The notes below the pieces were generated by a model. The model saw only the letters and a program-made list of their open reading frames with translations. It had not been told where the DNA came from and made no database searches. The position numbers and the translations under genes are program-made. Shown piece by piece: positions 1-9,354 of a DNA stretch of 64,000 bases (position 1 is its first letter; each line of letters starts with the position of its first letter). Origin of the DNA: Ziziphus jujuba (lineage: Eukaryota > Streptophyta > Magnoliopsida > Rosales > Rhamnaceae); assembly GCF_031755915.1 (NCBI RefSeq), contig NC_083388.1, positions 10,105,001-10,169,000 on the forward strand, in the 5' to 3' direction.

Positions 1-121
1 ATTTTGTGGATTGAAAATCTGGTAATATTTGTGAAATTATAACCATGCATAGATTATCCGGTTGACACCAAAGATGCGAACCTCTACCTTTCAACTTTTT
101 TATTTTTCTGCCCAAAAAATA

Positions 122-155
<34 letters not shown>

Positions 156-1838
156 ATGATAGACTAGTACTCAATTGAGACTCTTTTAACTGAGATGAGG
201 CTCACAAAGCACAGATTGAAGCCAACAAATAGTCAAGGTTGAAGATAATACATAAAAGTCACCACTTTGAAGGTGATCGTGTTCCTAACTTCCATTTTTT
301 CAATTCCTGCGTACTCTGAAAACAACCATCTATTGAGCCACATAATAGTTTGGAATCTTCTTTTGGACTTGATTGTATTATATTATTTATTGTTGTTGTT
401 TCCATTTTCTAGAATATATATGCTAATATTAAAAATTAAAAAATAAAAGATTATATATGCTAATATATAATTAATAAATTAATTATATTATTTTGGGGAT
501 AGTATAAGTCATATTTGATTAAGAATATTGTGATTAAATTGCATATTATTATATTATTACTTCTTACCTAATTTCAATGCATTTTTTTTTTTTTGGTTGC
601 TTCGAAATCCTTTATATTAGACTGGTATAGCTTATAATTTTGAAGGTTATATATAAAAAACTTTTATCAGGTGAGATTGATTCAATTGATAAGATATTTA
701 TGCATGTAATTGGGAGATCATAGGTTCAAGATATCAAAATAGGGAAAAATATTGTAAATAATCAATATTTTATATATAAACCTCTCAACTATGCTATTTT
801 ATCATATATGCATGCTTTTTTTTTTTTTGGTTATCTTTTTACCTTAATATTTAAAACTTAAAAGCTCTTACATTGCATACCAAACCATTCTTTTATATTC
901 ACTTTGGTATAATTATCAACATCATCCAAAATTAGAATAAAAAAGGATCACAATTGAAAGTCACATCACTTGTTATAAAGGGCATTTTGAAAAATGTAAA
1001 TCTATAATAGAAGAGATTATATATAATTTATTTAATAATGCAATTAAAACTTTTCAAAATAAATACGTTCAATTATTGAACCATGATATATATTGTCATA
1101 CTCCAATAAAAAATGCAATCATTTGTTTATACATAGTACCTTTTTTTAATTGTAAAATCTTTCAATTTCATTAATTTTTAGTTGTTTTTGTTAAAATTGT
1201 CTTTCATAGAAGGCATATGATTTGCATATATAGTTTGTTCATTCAAAACTATTGAATGGTGCTAATAATTGTATCAAAGTGAGAATAAAATGATACGAAT
1301 GGTAGTTAATTAAGGGTGCAATTTTATGTGAGGGTTTTTAAAGGTTAAGAGTGTACAGTGAAAAAATCTTCGTATAGGGTGCAAAAATGTATTTAACCCA
1401 ATAAGTCATTACAAAAAGTTTATTCAATTTTACACTATTCACATCCATACTCTTGAACTTTGACTAATTTATTTATAGTGGATGGAAATTAATTTATAGA
1501 TGTAGTAGGTATAGGGAAAAAAAGAAAAAAAAATTTATATAACAAGAATAATGGTATAGCCACTTTTTAGTTTATCAAAATAGAATGTTATGGCTTTTTA
1601 GTTTATCATTTCAAAAATTCACCCATCAACATTTAAATTATATTAATGTATTAATTAATTAAATAATAATATATATATACTTTAAAAAAAATATCGTAAT
1701 AGAGTAAAAAGAGATTAGATTATCAACACTAATATTTTTTATTTATGCAATTGAAATCGCTGTTAAGATGGCAATAGTCTTTTTTTTTTTTTTTTCAGTA
1801 CCCAATCCTGTCGAGGATGAAACTAGCAAAATATCAAA

Positions 1839-1869
<31 letters not shown>

Positions 1870-2477
1870 TTATTTATTTCTTTTCGGGTACTGAATGCTG
1901 ATCAGTTTGGTGTCAAAACGTTTGAAGGAGACATGAATGATTTGAGAGGTAGGTATGAGTGATTAGATTAGATGACGTTGTGAATTGGGTGGTGGGTCCG
2001 CCTGTAACTTGGGCGGTGGATGGTAAAGTTGATTCCGCATGCGGACATCGGGTAAGGGTAGGTACATATAACTCTGTACGGGTGGTTTATTTGGACGAGG
2101 AAGCGAATCGTGTGATTTAGATGATACTATATATATATATATATATATATATAAAGATATATATTTGAGTAATGCTACCAATCGTCAAATTTAGTGACCA
2201 AATATTGAAATTTGGATAATAATTGATGTGGTATAATCTGAATTATTCATATATTAGATTATTTTAACAAATAAAATAATAACACATTACATTTATGATA
2301 TCACTTGCTAAATAATTTAATAAATAATTTTGAATCTACAATAAAAAGTATTTAATTTGTTAACTATTAAATTAAATTGTACTAAAAAAATAAACAAATT
2401 ATGCAGCAAATTGATGTAGAAGTGAATATATTATTAGATCAAAAATCAATATAAACTAAATATAAATGAGTGGGTAA
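1..2477. other. AT-rich intergenic DNA without a gene
   Basis: No coding region with recognisable similarity is visible on either strand. The stretch holds a (TG)n(TA)n tract at 122-155, further (TA)n tracts near 1849-1871 and 2129-2152, poly-T runs, and a less AT-rich patch around 1880-2110 whose short open frames resemble nothing I know. It looks like decayed repeat DNA. Confidence 0.7.
666..790 (+). repeat. Possible degenerate tRNA-derived SINE
   Basis: A sequence resembling a pol III A box (TTGATTCAATTGATAAG) is followed about 40 bases later by a B-box-like GGTTCAAGATATC, the spacing seen in the tRNA-related head of plant SINEs. No clear poly-A tail or target duplication is visible, so this could be chance in AT-rich DNA. 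Confidence 0.2.
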
Positions 2478-4141
2478 CACAGGAGCAAAGTTCAAAAAAT
2501 CGATATCGATGGAAATATCGAAAATTTAAAATACGAAAATTTTCATAAAAATATCGAAAAATATCAAATATCGATAAAAACTTATAAAAAATGATGGAAA
2601 TTTATTTTAAAAAATAATTTTTTTTATTGAAACTTAGAATTAGCTTATTTAATTCATTGATTATCAACTTGATTATAAAACTTATTAAAATATTGAATGG
2701 ATGCTATATTCTTTTTAGTGAATTGATTTATAATAAGCATTAATGATCATAGATGAATTATTATTAATATAAATATATCAAAAAATACATATATGATAAA
2801 ATTATTTATTAACTAAAATATATAAAATAATTATTATAATTACATTATAGTTCATAAAAGTCATCTTAATACCATATAGAACTTCTGAGTGGTTAAAAAT
2901 TATCGGTTTCTTTCTCATTTTGATTTTGAGATGTGAAATGTGAGAAGTAGTTATGAAAAGATGTATCTCCCTGATAGTTTTGCATATAATTATTAATATG
3001 CAACCATATGGATCTAACATTATTGGTTGACTATGTGCAAGCATAACTACTATTCTATGATGGTTGAGTTTGAGATGATACCCATGAATTGCTACTTGAT
3101 GACATTTCATATATATCCATTGAATAAGAATTATGAAAATGACTTCCAACCCTTATAGATTCAAAATTTATAAAAATTGAATCTTATTCTTGTTGTAACA
3201 TCTCTACTATAGATTTTTCTTTATGTATATAGTCTTTTCCAACAACACCGAATCCTTGACCTCCATCTCTACCCCATGATCTTCATCTTGTATTGCATGT
3301 GTGTAATATTGTTCACCAGTAAATGAGCTTAATCTAACTTCTTAACTTGGGTGATTCCCTTTGGCTACTACCTCTTCTAACTTCTAATTCAGATAATTTG
3401 TTGAAGTTATCTTCATCACCACTGGAGCTAGAGTGACTACTAAGAGTCTCAAATTGTGAATGTATACCACTTTATGGAGCTAAAGCACTAGTAGTTTTAG
3501 TTGGCTCTCTCATAAGCATTTGAAATGAATTACCACTATTAAAATTTACTTATTTAGCAATCACTTTTTGAACATTTATTCCCTCTTTTTTAGCTTGTTG
3601 AACAATCTTTGGATCAGGATTCCTTTCATGATCATCTAAATGAACATCTTTAATCCATTAGTACATTTGATTGCCCTCTTCATCATCATCTTCTATTATA
3701 GTTTCAAATATTAAGATTTCTAAGGTTCAAAAATATAATCCACAATTTTTGTATTTTTACTTTATCGATATTCAATAAATAAATAGAACTTATTAATGTT
3801 ATTCAATTCAATTCATTCTATTTTGTTTATATCACTAAATGTCTAAAAAGCAATTAAAGGGTAAAAAAATTATCAAGGAAATTAATTTGATAAAAAGTTT
3901 TACTAAATATCAATAATATTTATGAGTTTTTAAAAAAAAAAATTTAAAAAATCTGATATTTTTGAAATTTCAGTAAAAATTTTCATGGAAATTTTGCCAA
4001 AATTTGGAAAATTTCAATGGATATTATGGAAATTTTATCCATTTTCATGTCGAACTTAAATTTTATTTCGATTCATTCAAAAAATAGAAATATCGAAAAA
4101 ATATCAAGAAAATATCGGATATTTTAAATTTTGCACAGGAG
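2478..4141. mobile_element. hAT-like DNA transposon with 8-bp TSD
   Basis: The 8-bp direct repeat CACAGGAG occurs at 2478-2485 and 4134-4141. Between them the ends form an imperfect inverted repeat: CAAAGTTCAAAAAAT at the left, CAAAATTTAAAATAT when the right end is read on the minus strand. An 8-bp target duplication is the hallmark of hAT elements. The body (2486-4133, 1648 bp) has ends rich in ATATCGA and AAAATATCG motifs and a centre with a broken open frame on the minus strand. It is too short and too damaged to be autonomous. A related 0.7-kb sequence lies at 62650-63321. The superfamily assignment rests on TSD length and TIR only. Confidence 0.6.
2802..3720 (-). pseudogene. Decayed protein-coding remnant inside the hAT-like element
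   Basis: Reading the minus strand from about 3700 to 2850, a serine/asparagine/glutamine-rich translation can be followed in one frame, with segments such as DDHERNPDPKIVQQAKKEG and SMDIYEMSSSSNSWVS, interrupted by several stop codons. The composition and long low-complexity tail are what is often seen at the C-terminal end of plant transposon proteins, but I do not recognise a catalytic motif and cannot name the family. It lies wholly within the element bounded by the CACAGGAG duplications, so it was probably part of that transposon. It is not expected to give a functional protein. Confidence 0.35.
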
Positions 4142-4225
4142 AAGGTTGAGTAAACTTTTTTTTTTGGCTTGGAAAAGAGGGATTCATAGAAACCAAAAAC
4201 AAAAACTACAAGAAAGAGCCTAGAT

Positions 4226-4709
4226 TCAGGAAGCTTCCTCAAATACACTATCTTGAATCATACTATTAACGCAACTAGATGGCAACCAACTAAGATCTAA
4301 AGGGCCATACAAAAATTGGGAAGCTGGCCAAGCGCATAGATTGTGGGCCAGAGTATTTGACAGTCTAGGGGCCCAGGAAAACCTACAATCACTAAACATA
4401 GGACACAATCCAAAAATGGTAGATAGCAGCCCTTTCAGGAGCCCAATGGAGGGAACTCCTATCTTGCTTCCTTAAGGCTTTCACCATACACAGCGCATCA
4501 GACTCAAAAGTAACTCGACTCCACCCCTCGTTGAGTGCCACCTTCAAGGCTTTTTCAACCGCTTCAAATTCAACCACTTCGGAAATTGTTATCATGGATT
4601 TAAACGTATGGATGCTCATAACTTCACCCCTGCTATTTCGAGCCACCACCGCCAGAGAGCTTCCTCTGTTGCTAACAGCTGCATTTGTATTCAATTTAAT
4701 GAAGTCTGG
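4226..4709 (-). pseudogene. LINE RNase H domain, C-terminal part (split by LTR)
   Basis: The minus-strand translation from 4709 down to 4392 matches the RVT_3-type RNase H domain found at the end of plant L1-like LINEs: the Asn-Ala-Ala-Val strand after the usual Lys-Leu-Asn, a 'VVARNSRGEV' hairpin, 'EFEAVEKALKVA' carrying the acidic residue of the active site, and 'VTFESDALCMVKAL'. The usual first catalytic Asp is Asn here ('NTNAAV'). The last part, with 'CRFSWAPRLSNTLAHNLCAW', continues in another frame (4408-4226), so a frameshift lies near 4400. The upstream half of the same domain region sits at 7850-8215, on the other side of a solo LTR. It is a dead fragment. Confidence 0.75.
4705..4709. 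repeat. 5-bp target-site duplication TCTGG (left)
   Basis: TCTGG immediately precedes the TG end of the LTR and is repeated exactly at 7850-7854 after its CA end. Confidence 0.85.
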
Positions 4710-7700
4710 TGTAACACCCCGTCCCAAACCACATTGGAATTCGTGCACGTTGATCGAGGTTGACTGTTGACCGAGTGGGTCAAAAGTTGACTTTTTGTTC
4801 CAGTTGAAATTTCTAGTTGACCAGGGTACCGTGGCGAAGTGCGTGATGTCCCGAGTTCGTAGACTAGTAGCATGTCGAAAACGGAGCTACGGTTTGAAAG
4901 TTATGGGCAAAACAAGTCGTGGTGCACACTGTCTAAAAGGTGCCGGGAGTTGACTTTTTATCATTGTATAATTTTGCTTTGACTTTTGTATGGTTGTAAA
5001 GTACTCGTCGATACGAGTTCATAGACTAGCGGCATGCTTAAATCGGACATTTGGTTAAAAAGTTATAAACGTGTGAAGTTTGCCGGATACCGTAATATTT
5101 TATTATATCTGGCTTAAGTGCACAGTAACGCTACGTGTTGACACCTGATTGGTCTACGTGGGTGAACAGTGTCACCCACGGTGGCTTTTATTTAGCAAAA
5201 ACAACGGGGAAGAGAGAGAAAGAGAGAAAGGAGAGAGAGAAACGACCGGCCGCCGGAATCGTCACATTTTCCGGCCGATCCTTGCTACACGCGCCGGCCT
5301 GATGGGACCCCCTCCCCATTTCCGGCCAAACCCCAAAATCTCATGACCGCCGGTCGTCGGATGCGCCCAAATCGAGCTGGCGAAGCTCGGCTGCGATTTT
5401 TCGCCTCCACCGCCGGCCACCCCCGTTTGACCCCTTTCCGGCCATTTTCAGGCCACACGCGCCAACCACCCCTCACCACCTCCTCATTTCCGGCCAGCCC
5501 ACCAAATTTCACTGCCACCGGACCTCCGACGCGTCGGGATCGGAGCATTTTCCGGCGAGGCGCCGAAAACCTTCAAATCCCGATTTCTTCGCCATCCGGC
5601 CTCCATTTGCCTCACCGCCGGTCCCGTTGGAACCCTCTCCCCTTGATCTACAAAACCTCAAAAATCTCAGCCATCGGCCACCGCGCGCAGCCGCAGGCGA
5701 CAGTTGCCGGTGACCGCGGCGGCTCGCCGAAAATCACTATTCTGGCGAGTACCCAGTTACACCGCCGGTCCCTCTCTACTAATTCCGACCCCCTGAATCC
5801 AAATCCGGGGTCCTTTTCCGCCAATTCACGACGGATTGAGAGAATCAAAAAATTGAATCCCGAAAGTTTTCCGGCGAGATTCCGGCCACCCTCGGTCCGA
5901 TCTCCAGGAAGTAAGACCGGATTTGTAATCCTCGTCGCTCAAGCTTCGATTCGGTATATTACTCGTCAACTTTGGTTGTCGTTTGTGTTCGCTCCCTGGG
6001 TAACCATTTGGGAGTTACCCGATTAAAATATTAATATATTTGGTTTGGTGTATTGTGGATATTTTAGGTGCACGTGCGAGTAGTGGAGTCGATCCTGCGG
6101 AGGATCTTGATTGAGATACGTGCTTAAGGTGAGTGACCCACCTCCAAATTAATTTCGAAAATTAAATTTGTGAATATTTTGTGTGAATTGAATATTTGAA
6201 ATTTATATTCTGTGTCAAATATTTAATTGATTTATTGTGGGAATTATTGGTGGATTTATTTTTATTAAAGAAAATATGCATTATATAAATTTATGCCATG
6301 TGAAAATTATTTTATGGTATTGAGAATTTTGGAATTCAATTATATATAAAATTCTTGTGGTTTTAACATTATTTTGGGCATGATTTGATTTTCAAATATT
6401 TCAAGGAAAATATTTGTTTAAGTTGGTGGCTTCAATTTTTATAATTATGCCCGTGGAATATTATGCGATTTAATTTATTATATTTCAAAAATATTTATGC
6501 TATTGGAAAAATTGAATATTTAAATTGGTGGATTTGAGAGCTGGTGGATTTGAAAATTATGGAATTTATGCGATGAATTTATGACGATGATTATAAAGAA
6601 ATTGTGGGAAATTTACGAGTTTAAATGGATGGAATAAACCCGGTATGTTATGGAAAATTTGAGATTTTGAGATATAAAATAAATATGTGAATTTTATGAT
6701 TTTTAGATGCACCATACACGTACTGGTGTTCTGTTTATATGTGATATGGTTAGTGTGCACACGGATGTGATTAGCGCGCAGGTGGGTGTGAGTAGCGCCC
6801 AGGTGATTTTGTGGGGTTGTCCTGTGTTTGCCATCGGATGAGGGTAGGGCGCCCCTCCATGGCCGGGACACCTGTTTGCAGCGGTGCGGTGGGATGCCAC
6901 GCAACCGTATGCTGGTTTCTCTCTATAACCTCCTGTCTGGCGGTACCTTGGGACGCTGGGTACTGTTGGCGCCACTGGTATATAGTGGGTGCATCAAGTG
7001 ATTTTCAGAACTGGGATTTTAAAATAAATATTTTGAAATTGTATTGGAATTAAGAATATAATTAATACTGTTTTTGGTATTTATTTGAATGGGGATTTTA
7101 AATTGGTTTAATTTTCCCTTTACTTAATTATTCAATAAATTAATTTCTTTTAATTATAAATTTTGGATGCTTGACTTATTATATTTTATTTGATATTTAG
7201 TTGAATAAATTGATGTCTTGGTTTTCGGAGAATACGAATAAAGGGTTTTTGTGAAAATGTTTTAAAAGGGGAACTTTTCCAACCGAGAGAATTGTAAGGG
7301 TTTTTAGAGAAATTATTATTTCCAATTAATTATTATTGACCTACCTAATTATCGTGGTATTATAATTGTACAGTAGATATGGTTACTCACTGAGATGATT
7401 AGCATCTCATATTTTTAAATTCCATTCCTCTAGGTACCAGGTTTTGTCGGTATTCATCCGGAGCAGACTTGATCTTCATCGCTGTCTTAGTTCGAAAAGT
7501 ACCCTGTTCTTCATTTATTGAAATTGTAATATTTCTTTCATCCATGTTGTATTCTATACTTAGTAGTACTTCATGAAGCTCTGTATACTGTCTCGGACAT
7601 TTATGTATTAATTATGCACTGAGTTACTGTCATTCATTTGAAGTGCTGTAAATTTGTGGAATCAACTTGTAGTATTGTGGGAGGAATAAGGAGATAAATA

Positions 7701-7849
7701 TAGAAGTGTGTTTTCAGTGCAGGAAATTGTGGTAAGTCCAACCCTTAGGGGAGGTTCTGCCGGATTTTCCATTGGAGGGTCCGGTAGAATTTTCCTGGGA
7801 TCAGGGCTTGTTTAGGGTTCCGATGAGAAATTTTGGACGGGTCTTGACA
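4710..7849 (+). mobile_element. Solo LTR, large (3.1 kb) Ty3/gypsy-type family, copy 1
   Basis: The segment starts TGTAACACCCCGTCCC and ends in TTGACA, so it has the TG...CA ends of an LTR, and TCTGG flanks both sides as a 5-bp duplication. No gag or pol lies between the ends, and 2.9 kb of related sequence in inverse orientation at 47801-50688 has the same termini, so each is a solo LTR left by recombination between the two LTRs of an element. The interior has a (GA)-rich tract and a GC-rich block at 5200-5950, then AT-rich sequence and short repeats around 6735-6805. TGTAACACCCC ends and 3-kb LTRs are typical of some plant Ty3/gypsy (Tekay/Del-like) elements; that lineage is an inference. 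The insertion splits the LINE RNase H frame. Confidence 0.85.
5343..6026 (+). other. 227-codon open frame inside LTR copy 1
   Basis: A long open frame runs through the GC-rich part of the solo LTR. The protein would be rich in Pro, Ser, Arg and Phe with no domain I recognise. The corresponding GC-rich part of the second LTR (49755-50307, minus strand) also has open frames with loosely similar content, so the openness may come from base composition (few TAA/TGA in GC-rich DNA) and not from selection. It is probably part of the untranslated leader of the retrotransposon RNA. I would not treat it as a gene without comparison of many copies. Confidence 0.25.
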
Positions 7850-7854
7850 TCTGG
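7850..7854. repeat. 5-bp target-site duplication TCTGG (right)
   Basis: Exact repeat of 4705-4709, directly after the CA end of the solo LTR. Confidence 0.85.
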
Positions 7855-8215
7855 TGGTGGCCGGCTCCACCTAAAATTGTGCCGATGATTAGACACCCCC
7901 TGCGTACTCCAGAGACCTTTTTCGCGTGAATTGGCTTCCATTATTTCATGGAATCTGTTGTGGATCCAGCTTGGCGAAGAATCCACTATACTGACCTTCC
8001 CTTCATGAAGCACCTTGTTTCTTATCCACCAAAGATGTTCAAGTGTAACTGCACTGAAAATAACAAACTTCTCACTGTCCTCTTTGTGAACTGGGAGCAA
8101 CCCTCCAGGATGGATGAGGCCGTTGATAAAAAAATCAGATCATCAGACTCCACTTCTTCCCATCTGATCCCCCACTGATTGGCAAAGCACAACCTTCTAG
8201 CCACGTGACATTGAA
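7850..8215 (-). pseudogene. LINE zinc-finger/RNase H linker region, N-terminal part (split by LTR)
   Basis: On the minus strand the translation gives 'CHVARRLCFANQWGIRW', typical of the zf-RVT cysteine/histidine region after a LINE reverse transcriptase, then 'VTLEHLWWIRNKVLHEGK', a conserved linker ahead of the RNase H domain, and ends in 'RWSRPPPD' at the LTR boundary. The two parts are in different frames, so there is a one-base frameshift near 8095-8100. The reading frame at 7850 is continuous with that at 4709 once the LTR and one copy of TCTGG are ignored, which shows that both halves belong to one older LINE insertion. The reverse transcriptase proper is not present upstream. Confidence 0.7.
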
Positions 8216-8282
8216 AGAAAATATTATTTATAATGTTATAAGTATTAAAATATTTATAAAAACATTTATCAAATGAAATCAC

Positions 8283-9354
8283 ATGGGTAGGTATACAGAT
8301 AACTCATGAATAAAATATTTAAATCAATTAAATATTATCAAATTATTTTTACATTATTTTATAAATAAATTTGATAAATGTTTTGGTGATTTTAGCATTA
8401 TTAGTTAAATTTTGTTAGATTATTGGTTAAATATTGTAATTTGATTAATTGCATATTGATATTATTTTGTTTTTGAGTTTTCCAATTTAGGCATTCAATT
8501 TTAAGACCTACCATATTAAGTCCTCTATTATTATTATTTTTCATATGAATAACAATGAACATAATTTATAGGTTCTAAATTAAATTAAATATTTTGAGCC
8601 AAAAAAATTGATATTTCATATTAAATTATTAATATAATGTAAATGCCATTCTTTTTGGTAAATATGCAAATGTCATTATTAATTGTCAAATGAAATTAGC
8701 ATAGTTTATAAGTCACTCAAATCTAAATCAAGAAAAGATACAATATTAGATAGGAAAAAAATTATTTTAAAGATTAAAAAAAAATTTCAATTCGTATTGA
8801 ACTATTTACATTATATACTTATATCTATATTTAAGAGATCATGAATTTAAAACATTATAAATAATAATAATAATAATAATTAGATCAATATTTACTAAAC
8901 CAAAAACGGAAGATTTAATATGATGAATGGTAAATTTGAAAATTAAAGGTATAATTTGTAAATCTTCAAAACTAAACGTACTAAGTAGTTTAATCTTTAT
9001 TTATTTTTCCTGATCATAGTAGTATAATCATAAATATAATCCTTATTTACCCAAAAAGAATATATTTATGGGTACGTAGCACAGAGTCATAGAAATAGAA
9101 TGATTTTTCCGAGCCAAGAAATTTAGTGACGGCTCAAAGTTCGAGTTGGGTTGACAATGAGGAAGAACGGAGTGGGCCTACCCAGAGACCCATAAACACA
9201 CATGGATTGTCCATTTACACACCGCAACCGGATTCAATTACCCGCTCATTTTCTCAAACAATTCGGCGACAAAACCATCCACATTGCATAAAACTAAAAA
9301 AGAATAATTTCCCAACGGCCAAAATCTTCAACGTCGACGCCAGTGACGCTGTAA
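8283..9354. other. AT-rich spacer and 5' flank of the MBD gene
   Basis: Up to about 9050 this is AT-rich DNA with an (ATA)n tract near 8863-8880 and no gene. From about 9060 the base composition rises and the sequence probably holds the promoter and 5' leader of the MBD gene. An open frame beginning at 9126 overlaps the gene in another frame and ends at 9413; I regard it as a shadow. Confidence 0.5.

Noticed and set aside
5149..5548. Overlapping open frames on both strands in the GC-rich part of the first LTR
   Set aside because: They arise because GC-rich DNA has few stop codons, they overlap on both strands, and the region is inside a bounded solo LTR.
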